Part shown: one piece after another, positions 7,674 through 15,334 of the stretch
Layout: each line of letters opens with the position of its first letter
How positions within the stretch are numbered: the stretch's first letter is position 1
Assembly: GCF_015234585.1 (NCBI RefSeq)
Contig: NZ_JADFCM010000008.1
Location: 310,001-374,000, forward strand
Direction of reading: 5' to 3'
Origin: Pseudalkalibacillus hwajinpoensis
GTDB taxonomy: Bacteria; Bacillota; Bacilli; Bacillales; Guptibacillaceae
Length of the DNA stretch: 64,000 nt
The notes under the pieces: generated by a model
Database searches by the model: none
What the model saw: the letters and a program-made list of their open reading frames with translations, nothing else
What the model was told of the DNA's origin: nothing
Translations under genes and position numbers: made by a program

Positions 7674-9488
7674 ATGAGGAAAGATCATTCGAAGCCTCGC
7701 ACCTCTCTTTTTACAAAACGGTGTAAAAAGCCGAATTTTCTTATATTAATGGTGGATGAGCAACGATATCCCTCAATCTATGAAAATGAGGATATAAAGA
7801 AGTGGAGCAAGGAAAATCTGTTGGTGCAAGAGTTGCTGCGAGAAAATGGATTCGAATTTAAAAATCACTACGCTGGAAGTACGGCTTGTTCACCAAGTAG
7901 AACGACATTATATACAGGACAGTATCCTTCTCTTCACGGAGTCACGCAAACGAGTGGTGCAGCAAAGACGCCGTTTGATCCAGATATGTTTTGGCTCGAC
8001 CCCAATACTGTTCCTACAATGGGAGACTATTTGCGAAAAGCGGGATACCGTACGTACTGGAAAGGGAAATGGCACGCTTCTGAAGCGGATATTATTATTC
8101 CAGGGACAAACAATGCCCTACCAAGCTATACTTCTACGGGCGTGCCTGATAAAGAAAATGTTCAAGAGTACCTTAAAGCAAGTCGGTTAAATGGATTTGG
8201 CTTTAACGGATGGATTGGACCTGAACCACATGGTGCGAATCCTCGTAATTCCGGTTCATCAGCTGCCATCGGGGTCAGTGGACGAGACGTAGTGTATGCT
8301 GCTGAAGTGGTGGACTTAATTCATTGCCTTGAAAAGGAGGAGAAAGAAGAAACTCCCCCGTGGATGATCATGAGTTCGTTCATTAATCCACATGATATTG
8401 CTCTGTATGGCGTGATCGCTGAGCAACTTCCTCTTTATAATTTTGAAATCGATCCCTCTGTTCCGTTCATTCCTAAAGCTCCTACTTCTTTAGAGTCTCT
8501 TCACACAAAACCTCGTGCACAAAGTAGCTATCGCGACGTGTATCCTAAAGCCTTACAGCCTTTGATCGATACGCCTTTTTATAGAAAGCTCTATTATTCC
8601 CTACAGAAACAGGCAGATAACGAGATGATGAAAGTTTTTCAAGCGTTGAAAAAATCGATATTCTATGAAGATACGATTGTTCTTTTCCTTTCAGATCACG
8701 GCGATCTCCTTGGCGCGCACGGAGAACTTTATCAAAAATGGTATAACATGTATGAGGAATCGATTCATGTTCCACTGATTATTCACAGTCCGTCTCTTTT
8801 TTCAGGTAAAGAGAGCACAACGATGCTAACGAGTCACGTGGATGTTTTGCCAACTATGTTAGGGCTTGCTGGAATCGATGAGGAAGAGGTTCAAGAGATG
8901 TTAAGTCTTGATCATACAGAAGTTCATCCTCTTGTTGGAAGAGACCTCACCCCATTATTGTCAGGTAGAAAGCGATTTTATCGTGCTAATGAACCACTAT
9001 ACTTTATGACGGATGATGACGTGACGAGGGGTCCGAATCAAGTGACCGTAACGGGTGAGCCTTATGAGTCCGTTATTCAACCGAATCATATTGAAGCCGT
9101 TATTACTACGCTTCCTACTGGAAGCGATAAAAAGAAAGAAATCTGGAAATATGGACGGTATTATGATAATCCGCAGTTTTGGAGTAACCCTGGAGTCTCG
9201 GACGTTACGGTCACTCAATCCGATCCTGTTCCACCAAATGCGGATGAACAGTTTTCGGAGTGCATTACGACTACGAAAACAACCCCAGTGCCAGATGAAT
9301 TCGAATTATATAACTTGACTGTCGACCCGCTAGAGGAGAAAAACCTCGCTCACCCTGACTTTGAAACACCGGAATCAAAAGAAGTACAGAAAATCTTAAA
9401 TCTCGTACTAGAAGAACAATGCCGCCAAAAACGCCTCTCCCCTTCGAGTGGAGCAGTACCGGGGATGCCGCCATGTGAGTTTACGTAA
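7674..9488 (+). CDS. Sulfatase family hydrolase
   Basis: Formylglycine-dependent sulfatase, 604 residues. The modification motif C-S-P-S-R is at residues 72-76 (Cys72 would become formylglycine), followed by TTLYTGQYPSLHG. The metal-binding set includes VDEQ near residue 28 and SDHGD near 340. There is no signal peptide, so it is predicted cytoplasmic. The C-terminal ELYNLTVDPLEEKNLA is the common family tail. No separate formylglycine-generating enzyme gene is seen in this window. The start follows GAAGGAGG. The substrate (aryl, carbohydrate or choline sulfate) is not decided; it is longer than typical choline sulfatase. Confidence 0.92.
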   Translation: MRKDHSKPRTSLFTKRCKKPNFLILMVDEQRYPSIYENEDIKKWSKENLLVQELLRENGFEFKNHYAGSTACSPSRTTLYTGQYPSLHGVTQTSGAAKTPFDPDMFWLDPNTVPTMGDYLRKAGYRTYWKGKWHASEADIIIPGTNNALPSYTSTGVPDKENVQEYLKASRLNGFGFNGWIGPEPHGANPRNSGSSAAIGVSGRDVVYAAEVVDLIHCLEKEEKEETPPWMIMSSFINPHDIALYGVIAEQLPLYNFEIDPSVPFIPKAPTSLESLHTKPRAQSSYRDVYPKALQPLIDTPFYRKLYYSLQKQADNEMMKVFQALKKSIFYEDTIVLFLSDHGDLLGAHGELYQKWYNMYEESIHVPLIIHSPSLFSGKESTTMLTSHVDVLPTMLGLAGIDEEEVQEMLSLDHTEVHPLVGRDLTPLLSGRKRFYRANEPLYFMTDDDVTRGPNQVTVTGEPYESVIQPNHIEAVITTLPTGSDKKKEIWKYGRYYDNPQFWSNPGVSDVTVTQSDPVPPNADEQFSECITTTKTTPVPDEFELYNLTVDPLEEKNLAHPDFETPESKEVQKILNLVLEEQCRQKRLSPSSGAVPGMPPCEFT

Positions 9489-9552
9489 GTGAGAGATTAA
9501 TGATATTAATTGCTAGCGGATAGCTAAAGCTCTCCAGAAGAAAACGATCAAG

Positions 9553-9595
9553 AACGTCGAAAGAGGAAGCGAAAAGCGCTTCCTCTTTCGACGTT
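9553..9595. terminator. Perfect 19-bp inverted repeat, likely transcription terminator
   Basis: The arms at 9553-9571 and 9577-9595 are exact reverse complements with a 5-nt loop AAAAG. Only three T follow on the plus strand, so termination is likely but not textbook. Confidence 0.7.
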
Positions 9596-9613
9596 TAGTG
9601 ACAAATACCGGGT

Positions 9614-9626
9614 GGTGACAGGCACC
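9614..9626. repeat. Dispersed GGTGACAGGCACC element, copy 2
   Basis: Exact match to copy 1 over 13 bp, here within GGGTGGTGACAGGCACCC, 18 bp after the sulfatase hairpin. Confidence 0.85.
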
Positions 9627-9870
9627 CTGATAGTGGGTCTAAATACCTATCTTTGTGCCTCTGGTTTTTAGTGTTTCCAGAGATTATTTAACAGATAAAG
9701 AGACTAAATAACTATTTTTATTGCATATAATGGCGTTTAAATAATGCTTAGGACACGCACCAAAAAGTTCCATAAGCACCTCTGGGTAATAATTTTATCG
9801 CTTTAAATTTCATTCCAACTGGATCTATACTGTGACAGTAAACAAAACAGCAAGAAAGGTGTGAACACAA

Positions 9871-10422
9871 ATGAACAAGATTCTATTGATTAATGGACAT
9901 GAGTATTTTCCAAAATCAAAAGGTGAGCTAAACAAAGCGATTTTTGATGAGTGGAACGAAGTGCTCTCATCAGAATACGAAGTGAAAACAACAATCGTAG
10001 ATGATGAATACGATGTCGAGCAAGAAATTGAGAAATGGCAGTGGGCGGATGTGGTCATCATGCAAACGCCGATTTACTGGTTCAGTATTCCGGGAAATTT
10101 CAAGAAATACATCGACCGTGTCTATATGGATAAAATTTTCTTCATCGGCTCAGATCGCTATGGTCAGGGCGGCATGTTTACTGATAAGAAGTACATGTTC
10201 TCTCTTACATGGAACGCACCTGAAGCAGCATTCGGAAATGAACAGAGCTTCTTTGAAGGACGAGACCTTGATCAAGCGATTGATCACCTTCACAAGATGA
10301 ATCAATACATTGGTATGCGTCCGCTACCTACTTACTCCATTCATAATGTGATGAAGGAAACGAATATGGCGCACTATAAAACGAAACTACACGATCATTA
10401 TCGAGAAGTGTTTGGAAAGTAA
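9871..10422 (+). CDS. NAD(P)H-dependent flavin oxidoreductase (MdaB/quinone reductase-like)
   Basis: Flavodoxin-fold oxidoreductase of 183 residues. It opens MNKILLINGHEYFPKSKGELN, the phosphate-binding turn of the MdaB-type quinone reductases. It contains QTPIYWFSIPGNFKKYIDRV, the conserved flavin/active-site region, and the FFEGRD element near residue 130. Such proteins reduce quinones or drugs with NADPH using FAD or FMN. AGAAAGGTG precedes the ATG. The next gene, an aldo/keto reductase 80 bp downstream, may belong to the same redox response. Confidence 0.9.
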   Translation: MNKILLINGHEYFPKSKGELNKAIFDEWNEVLSSEYEVKTTIVDDEYDVEQEIEKWQWADVVIMQTPIYWFSIPGNFKKYIDRVYMDKIFFIGSDRYGQGGMFTDKKYMFSLTWNAPEAAFGNEQSFFEGRDLDQAIDHLHKMNQYIGMRPLPTYSIHNVMKETNMAHYKTKLHDHYREVFGK

Positions 10423-10502
10423 ACCACTCTTTCTACACCGGGATGGTTTAAAATTCATTTTTCGGGAAAACCAATAAAGGACATTTGAAAGGAGCATGTA
10501 AC

Positions 10503-11342
10503 ATGACTGTACAAACAAAAACATTAAATAACAATATTGAAATGCCTGAACTAGGTTACGGCGTATTCCGCGTTGAACAAGGCCAAGAATTAGTGGAAGC
10601 TGTGAAAACAGCGATTAAGAAAGGCTATCGTAGCATCGATACTGCAGCAATCTACGGGAACGAGGAAAGTGTTGGTCAGGGTGTCAATGAAGCGATTAAA
10701 GAAGGTCTTGTCACAAGAGAAGAGCTTTTCATTACTTCAAAAGTATGGAACGATGGCCTCACTTACGATGAAACAATTGAAGCGTATGAAACAAGCCTAT
10801 CTAAGCTAGGACTTGACTACCTCGATCTTTACTTGATTCATTGGCCAGGTGATAACAAATATCAAGAGCCGTGGAAAGCACTTGAAACACTTTATAAAGA
10901 AAAGCGCGTACGTGCGATTGGTGTTAGTAACTTCCATGTGAATCATCTTGAAGATCTTCGTAAAAACTTCGAGATTACACCAGTGATTAACCAAATTGAA
11001 TTCCACCCTCGTCTGACACAATTAGAAGTTAGAACGTATTGCGAAGAGCACAACATTCAAGTGGAAGCATGGTCTCCACTAATGGCTGGTGAGTTGTTAA
11101 ATAATGAAACAATCTCTGGCATTGCTGAGAAGTACAATAAATCAGTAGCGCAAGTAATCCTTCGCTGGGATCTTCAACATAACGTGATTACAATTCCAAA
11201 ATCAATGAACGAGAAGCGCATCGAAGCGAACATCGATCTCTTTGATTTTGAACTCACTTCAGAGGAAATGAAGCAGCTTGATGCATTGAATGACAATGCT
11301 CGTAGCGGCCCACACCCTGATGAATTTGATTTTAAAATGTAA
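10503..11342 (+). CDS. Aldo/keto reductase
   Basis: NADPH-dependent aldo/keto reductase, 279 residues. The catalytic tetrad is visible as Asp46, Tyr51, Lys80 and His113. GVSNF and IPKSMNEKRIEANID, the family's barrel and cofactor signatures, are present. It resembles B. subtilis YtbE/YvgN, which act on methylglyoxal and other aldehydes. A TTG 18 bases upstream is in frame, but AAAGGAG is spaced for the ATG at 10503. Confidence 0.93.
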   Translation: MTVQTKTLNNNIEMPELGYGVFRVEQGQELVEAVKTAIKKGYRSIDTAAIYGNEESVGQGVNEAIKEGLVTREELFITSKVWNDGLTYDETIEAYETSLSKLGLDYLDLYLIHWPGDNKYQEPWKALETLYKEKRVRAIGVSNFHVNHLEDLRKNFEITPVINQIEFHPRLTQLEVRTYCEEHNIQVEAWSPLMAGELLNNETISGIAEKYNKSVAQVILRWDLQHNVITIPKSMNEKRIEANIDLFDFELTSEEMKQLDALNDNARSGPHPDEFDFKM

Positions 11343-11357
11343 TAGCGATGATAAAAG

Positions 11358-11390
11358 AAGGACCGCATTTTTGATGCGGTCCTTTTGTTT
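11358..11390 (+). terminator. Terminator after aldo/keto reductase
   Basis: AAGGACCGCAT/ATGCGGTCCTT perfect stem with a 5-nt loop and TTTTGTTT. Confidence 0.9.
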
Positions 11391-11427
11391 GGACGTATTC
11401 ACAGATTCCTAATAGCATCTTTTAACG

Positions 11428-11457
11428 AAGCCGGTCCCATTGTGGGGTCGGCTTTTT
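11428..11457 (+). terminator. Second hairpin-T structure
   Basis: AAGCCG.TCCC pairs with GGGG.CGGCTT over a short loop and is followed by TTTTT. It lies between the reductase terminator and the DUF1659 gene. Confidence 0.65.
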
Positions 11458-11540
11458 CTCGTTCTTGAAAATTTTATTTCCCCCCAATGTCCCTTTTTCC
11501 ACTTTCCAAACGATATATAAGGTGAAAGGAGGTGATCGAC

Positions 11541-11759
11541 ATGGCAACTTCATCCCTCATGGATACGCAGCTTCGCATGGTTCTTGAAGTAGGCGTTGAT
11601 GAAAACGGCAAATCCATTTTCCGCAGCAAGAACTTCAACAACGTGAAAACATCCGCTACGCCTGATGCGCTTTTTGCAGTCGCATTAGCACTAGCACCGC
11701 TTCAACAGCACAATTTGTTCGCAGTTGAGCGCAATGATTCATCTGATCTTCAATCGTAA
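11541..11759 (+). CDS. DUF1659 domain-containing protein
   Basis: Small protein of 72 residues whose pattern (LRMVLEVGVDENGKSIFRSKN, then an AT-rich loop and ALFAVALALAPLQ) I recognise as DUF1659. No function is established. AAAGGAGG precedes the ATG; a GTG nine bases upstream is in frame but overlaps the ribosome binding site. It is the first of three conserved small genes (DUF1659, DUF2922, YvrJ) that travel together in bacilli. Confidence 0.9.
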   Translation: MATSSLMDTQLRMVLEVGVDENGKSIFRSKNFNNVKTSATPDALFAVALALAPLQQHNLFAVERNDSSDLQS

Positions 11760-11797
11760 GCAGTCACCAATAAAGGTAAGAAAGGAGGGAATCCCAA

Positions 11798-12016
11798 ATG
11801 GCTAAAACACTAGAACTTCAATTCAACACGCGTGACAACAAACCGTTTTCCATCACTCTAAGTGATCCAGTCGAGCCCGTAAATCCTGCTGCAATCGCAG
11901 CGGCGATGGATACGCTCATTACGCAGAACTGTTTTACAACGAGCGGAGGCGATCTTGTTTCGAAAAAAGGAGCCCGCATTGTTGAACGTAACGAGAACGA
12001 CATTATCATCGGTTAA
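11798..12016 (+). CDS. DUF2922 domain-containing protein
   Basis: 72-residue protein with the DUF2922 layout: a beta hairpin (LELQFNTRDNKPFSITLSDP), a PAAIAAAMDTLI helix and a C-terminal strand with RIVERNENDI. The function is unknown. AAGGAGGG lies eight bases before the ATG, 38 bp after the DUF1659 stop, so the two are likely co-transcribed. A terminator-like hairpin follows. Confidence 0.9.
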   Translation: MAKTLELQFNTRDNKPFSITLSDPVEPVNPAAIAAAMDTLITQNCFTTSGGDLVSKKGARIVERNENDIIIG

Positions 12017-12025
12017 GTAGTGAAG

Positions 12026-12051
12026 AGGAAGGGCAATTGTCCTTCCTTTTT
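12026..12051 (+). terminator. Terminator between DUF2922 and yvrJ-like genes
   Basis: AGGAAGG/CCTTCCT stem, extended by CAATTG pairing in the loop, then TTTTT. Confidence 0.75.
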
Positions 12052-12086
12052 AGTAACTCTATTAAACGAACGAGGAGGGGGAAGGA

Positions 12087-12248
12087 ATGGAGTCCTGGAT
12101 GTCTCTCATTAGCGATGTTGGCTTCCCGGTTGTGGTGACGCTTTATTTGCTGCACCGCATTGAACAGAAGCTCGATACGCTGAACGATACGATTCTGCAG
12201 CTGCCAGATCACTTAAACGCTCGAAGTTCGAATCAACATACAGGGTGA
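12087..12248 (+). CDS. YvrJ family protein
   Basis: 53-residue protein. It begins MESWMSLISDVGFPVVVTLYL, a membrane-inserting segment, followed by HRIEQKLDTLNDTI, an amphipathic tail. This is the YvrJ family pattern. GAGGAGGGGGAAGG precedes the ATG. It follows DUF1659 and DUF2922 as in other bacilli, and the shape recalls small phage-holin-like proteins, but no function is proven. Confidence 0.85.
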   Translation: MESWMSLISDVGFPVVVTLYLLHRIEQKLDTLNDTILQLPDHLNARSSNQHTG

Positions 12249-12259
12249 TTGATTGCACA

Positions 12260-12291
12260 GGAGAGAAGGTGAATGCCTCTCTCCCATTTTT
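12260..12291 (+). terminator. Terminator after yvrJ-like gene
   Basis: GGAGAGA/TCTCTCC stem with an 11-nt loop followed by CATTTTT. Confidence 0.7.
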
Positions 12292-12704
12292 CCTATTACA
12301 TAATGACACTATCCAACTTCATACAGAACAGCGGCTTCCCATTCTCTTTTTAAAATCCAGGGATGGTGAGGTTTCTTCAAGTGCGCCGCTGATCAGAACG
12401 TGGAACGCCTACCACACGTTTAAAAACAAAACTTGTCAGGTGAGCTGAAGCCGATGCAGAAAATTCAGCGTTCTCAAAAATACACAGTTCCCGGTTTCTG
12501 TGGTGAGAAGCTATGGCGAGAACGGCCTTTAACGGTTCGGGTAGGTAACCAGGCGTACTACGGTACGGTAGCAGCGCGCAGATGACGCACATTGGGCTGG
12601 TTTAATGTGTAGAAAGCGCGCTGTTGAAGAAATTCAAGCGTTCAAATCGGGTGATACGGTGGAAACCTCAGAAGGTCTCAGTATACTTCAGTAGAAAAGA
12701 GCGG

Positions 12705-12749
12705 CTACTTTTACAGCGCTGATGCTTCTTGTCGGCGCTGTAAAGGTAG
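12705..12749. repeat. 15-bp inverted repeat (stem-loop)
   Basis: CTACTTTTACAGCGC pairs with GCGCTGTAAAGGTAG at 14 of 15 positions over a 15-nt loop. No T tract follows, so it is not a normal terminator. Confidence 0.8.
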
Positions 12750-12942
12750 TCATTCTCTGTCCAATGTTTCCTATCTGATCTAGTGCCTTCAGCGGTTGAG
12801 GAGCATAAAAGATATGAAAGATAAATAGAGAAGAAAGATGATAGGGAAGCAGGGGGAAGCGGATCAGAGTTTGACGTTAGGTTTGATAAAACGATAAGCA
12901 TCACCACACTCTCAACAGTTCGACATAATAGAACAAGAATCG

Positions 12943-12964
12943 GGTGGTGACAGGCACTATTTAA
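12943..12964. repeat. Dispersed GGTGACAGGCAC element, copy 3
   Basis: GGTGGTGACAGGCAC followed by TATTTAA. All 22 bp are identical to the copy at 14274. Confidence 0.9.
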
Positions 12965-13261
12965 CCATCTACCAACTATCGAGACGAAATATCTATTTAT
13001 TATTGAGGAAAGTCATATTATTAAAAACCGCGCCATTATAGTCTTTTACCTTAATAAGTAAACCTGTTAAATGTCTACATACAATTTATAAAGGTTGAAT
13101 TGTAAATGAAAGGGATTAAATTGTTAAAGAGAAGTGAAAAAAAACCATCCATTTAGCCTAGACATATTTTGGTAGATTTCTATCATTTGACCCCCGCGAA
13201 TGTAGGAACCCATGTGCTAGATTAGGAGATGTGTTAAAAATACTTCTCAGGGGGAACACGT

Positions 13262-14185
13262 ATGAAACGTAAAGGACTTGTAGCATTGACGCTTGCATTA
13301 TCAATCGCTATCGTACCAGGATTCGGGGAGACAAGTGCAAAAACAGCAGAGCTAGATTCACAGGGATCAGAGGTTACGATCGGTCATGAACTTCCCAAAG
13401 CCAAAACAAAAGGGAAAGAGAAGTTTGATCGTCCAGCTGAAGTGGAGAGTTCTTCAGTAGCGGATGTTTTGGATGAAAAAGGTAAGAAAATCGGAGAAAA
13501 GAAAATCAAGAAAAATGCGGATAAGAAAGCAGACAAACTAGCAGACAAACAAAACAAAAAGAATGCTAAAAAACAGGTTAATGAAGAAGGCGAATTGTGT
13601 ATTCTATTATGCGGTAACGGAGGATCAACTGGTGGTTCAGGCGGAACGACAACGCCAACTGCAACTGATGCTAGCGTAGTGACCGTATTGATTGCTGCGG
13701 ATGAAGAGTATCGTGCTGCACATAGCGACTGGCAAACGCTCACGCAAAACATTGTTGAGAACGCGGATAATGGGTTTACACGTGATCATAACATTGATTT
13801 TGAGATCAAAGCTCTTGGTGAGTGGACTTCTGAAGGGGCAAATGCATCTGAAATTCTTCAGGACATGGACAAGGACTGGAATGGAAATGGATACGACTTT
13901 GTAGTGGGCTTCACGAGAGATGCTAATTTCAACTCAGGCGGTATTGCTTATGTTTATCCGAACTCACCTTATGGTAGTGCAGTATCAGTTAACCTCGATC
14001 AGGGCGCAACGAATACATGGCACGCGGCTCAGCACGAATTCTCTCATAACTATGGACTAAGTCACGATGCTCAAGGCAGTGGGATTAAATGCATTATGAA
14101 CTATGACTATTCTTATAGTGTTGATTATTGGGACGAAGATCATGATAATTTAATAGAAGCACATAAAGGTTGGTATGGAAATTAA
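13262..14185 (+). CDS. Secreted metzincin-type zinc metalloprotease
   Basis: Exported protease of 307 residues. A signal peptide (MKRKGLVALTLALSIAIVPG) probably ends near Ala26. Residues 45-107 form a highly charged Lys-rich propeptide or linker, and 119-130 a Gly/Ser/Thr spacer. The catalytic domain then carries HEFSHNYGLSHD at 258-269, the extended HExxHxxGxxH(D) zinc site, and a CIMNY Met-turn with Met279. This combination defines the metzincin clan. Cys113/117 and Cys277 may form a disulfide. AGGGGG lies before the ATG. The substrate is unknown; the gene is alone on its transcript. Confidence 0.9.
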   Translation: MKRKGLVALTLALSIAIVPGFGETSAKTAELDSQGSEVTIGHELPKAKTKGKEKFDRPAEVESSSVADVLDEKGKKIGEKKIKKNADKKADKLADKQNKKNAKKQVNEEGELCILLCGNGGSTGGSGGTTTPTATDASVVTVLIAADEEYRAAHSDWQTLTQNIVENADNGFTRDHNIDFEIKALGEWTSEGANASEILQDMDKDWNGNGYDFVVGFTRDANFNSGGIAYVYPNSPYGSAVSVNLDQGATNTWHAAQHEFSHNYGLSHDAQGSGIKCIMNYDYSYSVDYWDEDHDNLIEAHKGWYGN

Positions 14186-14207
14186 TACATATCAGTAGCA
14201 ATAGGTG

Positions 14208-14245
14208 AGAGCGCTCAAACGATTCGTTTGAGCGCTCTTTTCATT
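14208..14245 (+). terminator. Terminator after metzincin
   Basis: AGAGCGCTCAAACG/CGTTTGAGCGCTCT perfect 14-bp stem, 3-nt loop, then TTTCATTT. Confidence 0.88.
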
Positions 14246-14273
14246 TAAAAGGCGTAGATTAGCCGAATTATCA

Positions 14274-14295
14274 GGTGGTGACAGGCACTATTTAA
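14274..14295. repeat. Dispersed GGTGACAGGCAC element, copy 4, overlaps a stop codon
   Basis: GGTGGTGACAGGCAC followed by TATTTAA, identical over 22 bp to copy 3. Read on the minus strand, its AAATAG provides the last Lys codon and the TAG stop of the ArsR-type gene. Confidence 0.9.
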
Positions 14296-15187
14296 GAAAC
14301 TGATCCACCTTCTTACGTAACTCTTCTGCGATTTCTTTGTTTGTGCTGTAATAAAATGTATTCCGCTTATCCCTAATGTGAATATTCAACAATCCAGCCC
14401 CTCTTAAAATGGAAAGATGATGATGGATATTCCCTTTTGCCATGCCAAATTCCGAAACGATATTGGTGAAAGTAGAAGGTTCGTGAGATAAAAACTTCAA
14501 GATCTTTAGTCGTTTTTCATCCCCTAGCGCTTTGGTGAAACGAAGAACTTCAGTTAGTTCATCTTTCGCATCTTTAATAGGATAGGTGATGTATAGCGTA
14601 TCTTTCAAATGATCGATAAACGAAATAGGTTGAAGGTGAATGGCGGGAATCAAACAAACGCTCTTCACGCTAGTCGTTTCAATGATGAAATGACTCGCTT
14701 CTAAAACAACATCCTCTTGTGATTGATTCTTAAGCTTATCGTTTTTCTCTTCTGCGTCACGATTTAATCGGCCAGAAAGATCGGGATCCATGTGTTGAAA
14801 ATATTGCTCATTCCAGGCTTTTAACAACGTGAGTGATTGATCTCTTTGTGATGATAGATCAGCAGGAAGTGTTCGATCAACGTCTAATAAAGGAGCGATT
14901 CGTTCAAAAAGCTCACCGCCAGATAGATTCCCTAACCATTCAAAGAAGAGGTCGATTTTGTCTTTGTATGGTGATTGTTCAATCAATAAAACTAATAAGT
15001 CTTCGAAGTACATGTTCTCTTTTGAAGCAATCAAAGAATGTAACTCAGGGGAAATGGACAATTCAATATCCTTAGGCCACTTTGCGCCAAGATCTAAATA
15101 TTTCATTAACGTTTGTCTTTTATATAACGAAATGCTTAATAAGAGTTCATAAACAGGTGAAGAAAGCGTTCTAACTTGCAGTGTCAT
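14288..15187 (-). CDS. ArsR-type winged-helix transcriptional regulator
   Basis: Regulator of 299 residues. The C-terminal ~90 residues are an ArsR-like winged helix (FTKALGDEKRLKILKFL, the recognition helix GNIHHHLSILRGAGLL, and the wing DKRNTFYYS). The N-terminal ~200 residues are an unassigned, mainly helical region that may be the sensor or dimer domain. No metal-binding CxC motif is present, so it probably does not sense metals. GGAGGGG precedes the ATG. It is divergent from a hydrolase gene, and an inverted repeat overlaps the promoter between them, which suggests control of both. Confidence 0.88.
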   Translation of the reverse strand: MTLQVRTLSSPVYELLLSISLYKRQTLMKYLDLGAKWPKDIELSISPELHSLIASKENMYFEDLLVLLIEQSPYKDKIDLFFEWLGNLSGGELFERIAPLLDVDRTLPADLSSQRDQSLTLLKAWNEQYFQHMDPDLSGRLNRDAEEKNDKLKNQSQEDVVLEASHFIIETTSVKSVCLIPAIHLQPISFIDHLKDTLYITYPIKDAKDELTEVLRFTKALGDEKRLKILKFLSHEPSTFTNIVSEFGMAKGNIHHHLSILRGAGLLNIHIRDKRNTFYYSTNKEIAEELRKKVDQFLK

Positions 15188-15273
15188 AGGTGCCCCTCCA
15201 TATTTCTCTTTTTTTCATATCTTACCATACGGTGTTCTTAATTAGAATGATCAAAATATTAATCATCTATTCA

Positions 15274-15310
15274 TTGACTTAATATATTAGTTCAATTAGT
15301 ATTGAACTAA
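15274..15310 (+). promoter_or_regulatory. Promoter with overlapping ArsR-type operator
   Basis: TTGACT (15274-15279), 17-bp spacer, TAGTAT (15297-15302). TTAGTTCAAT and ATTGAACTAA form a perfect 10-bp inverted repeat with a 4-bp spacer at 15287-15310, covering the -10 box. A bound repressor there would block transcription of the hydrolase gene. Confidence 0.75.
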
Positions 15311-15334
15311 TTAAGTTATTGGGAGGTTTTTACA

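Larger units (their letters stand above)
9489..9870. other. Intergenic stretch after sulfatase
   Basis: No gene seen. It holds a perfect 19-bp inverted repeat and one dispersed repeat, both listed separately. The remainder is AT-rich and presumably carries the promoter of the next gene. Confidence 0.6.
12292..13261. other. About 1 kb without a recognisable gene
   Basis: Frames on both strands are short, lack ribosome binding sites and match nothing I know. The first ~450 bp look richer in GC than the surroundings by eye and could be decayed coding sequence. A long hairpin (12705-12749) and one dispersed repeat (12943-12964) lie inside. The last ~300 bp are AT-rich and should hold the metzincin promoter. 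Confidence 0.5.

Noticed and set aside
12245..12592. Frames on both strands after yvrJ
   Set aside because: No ribosome binding sites, no recognisable motifs, and the plus frame overlaps the yvrJ terminator.
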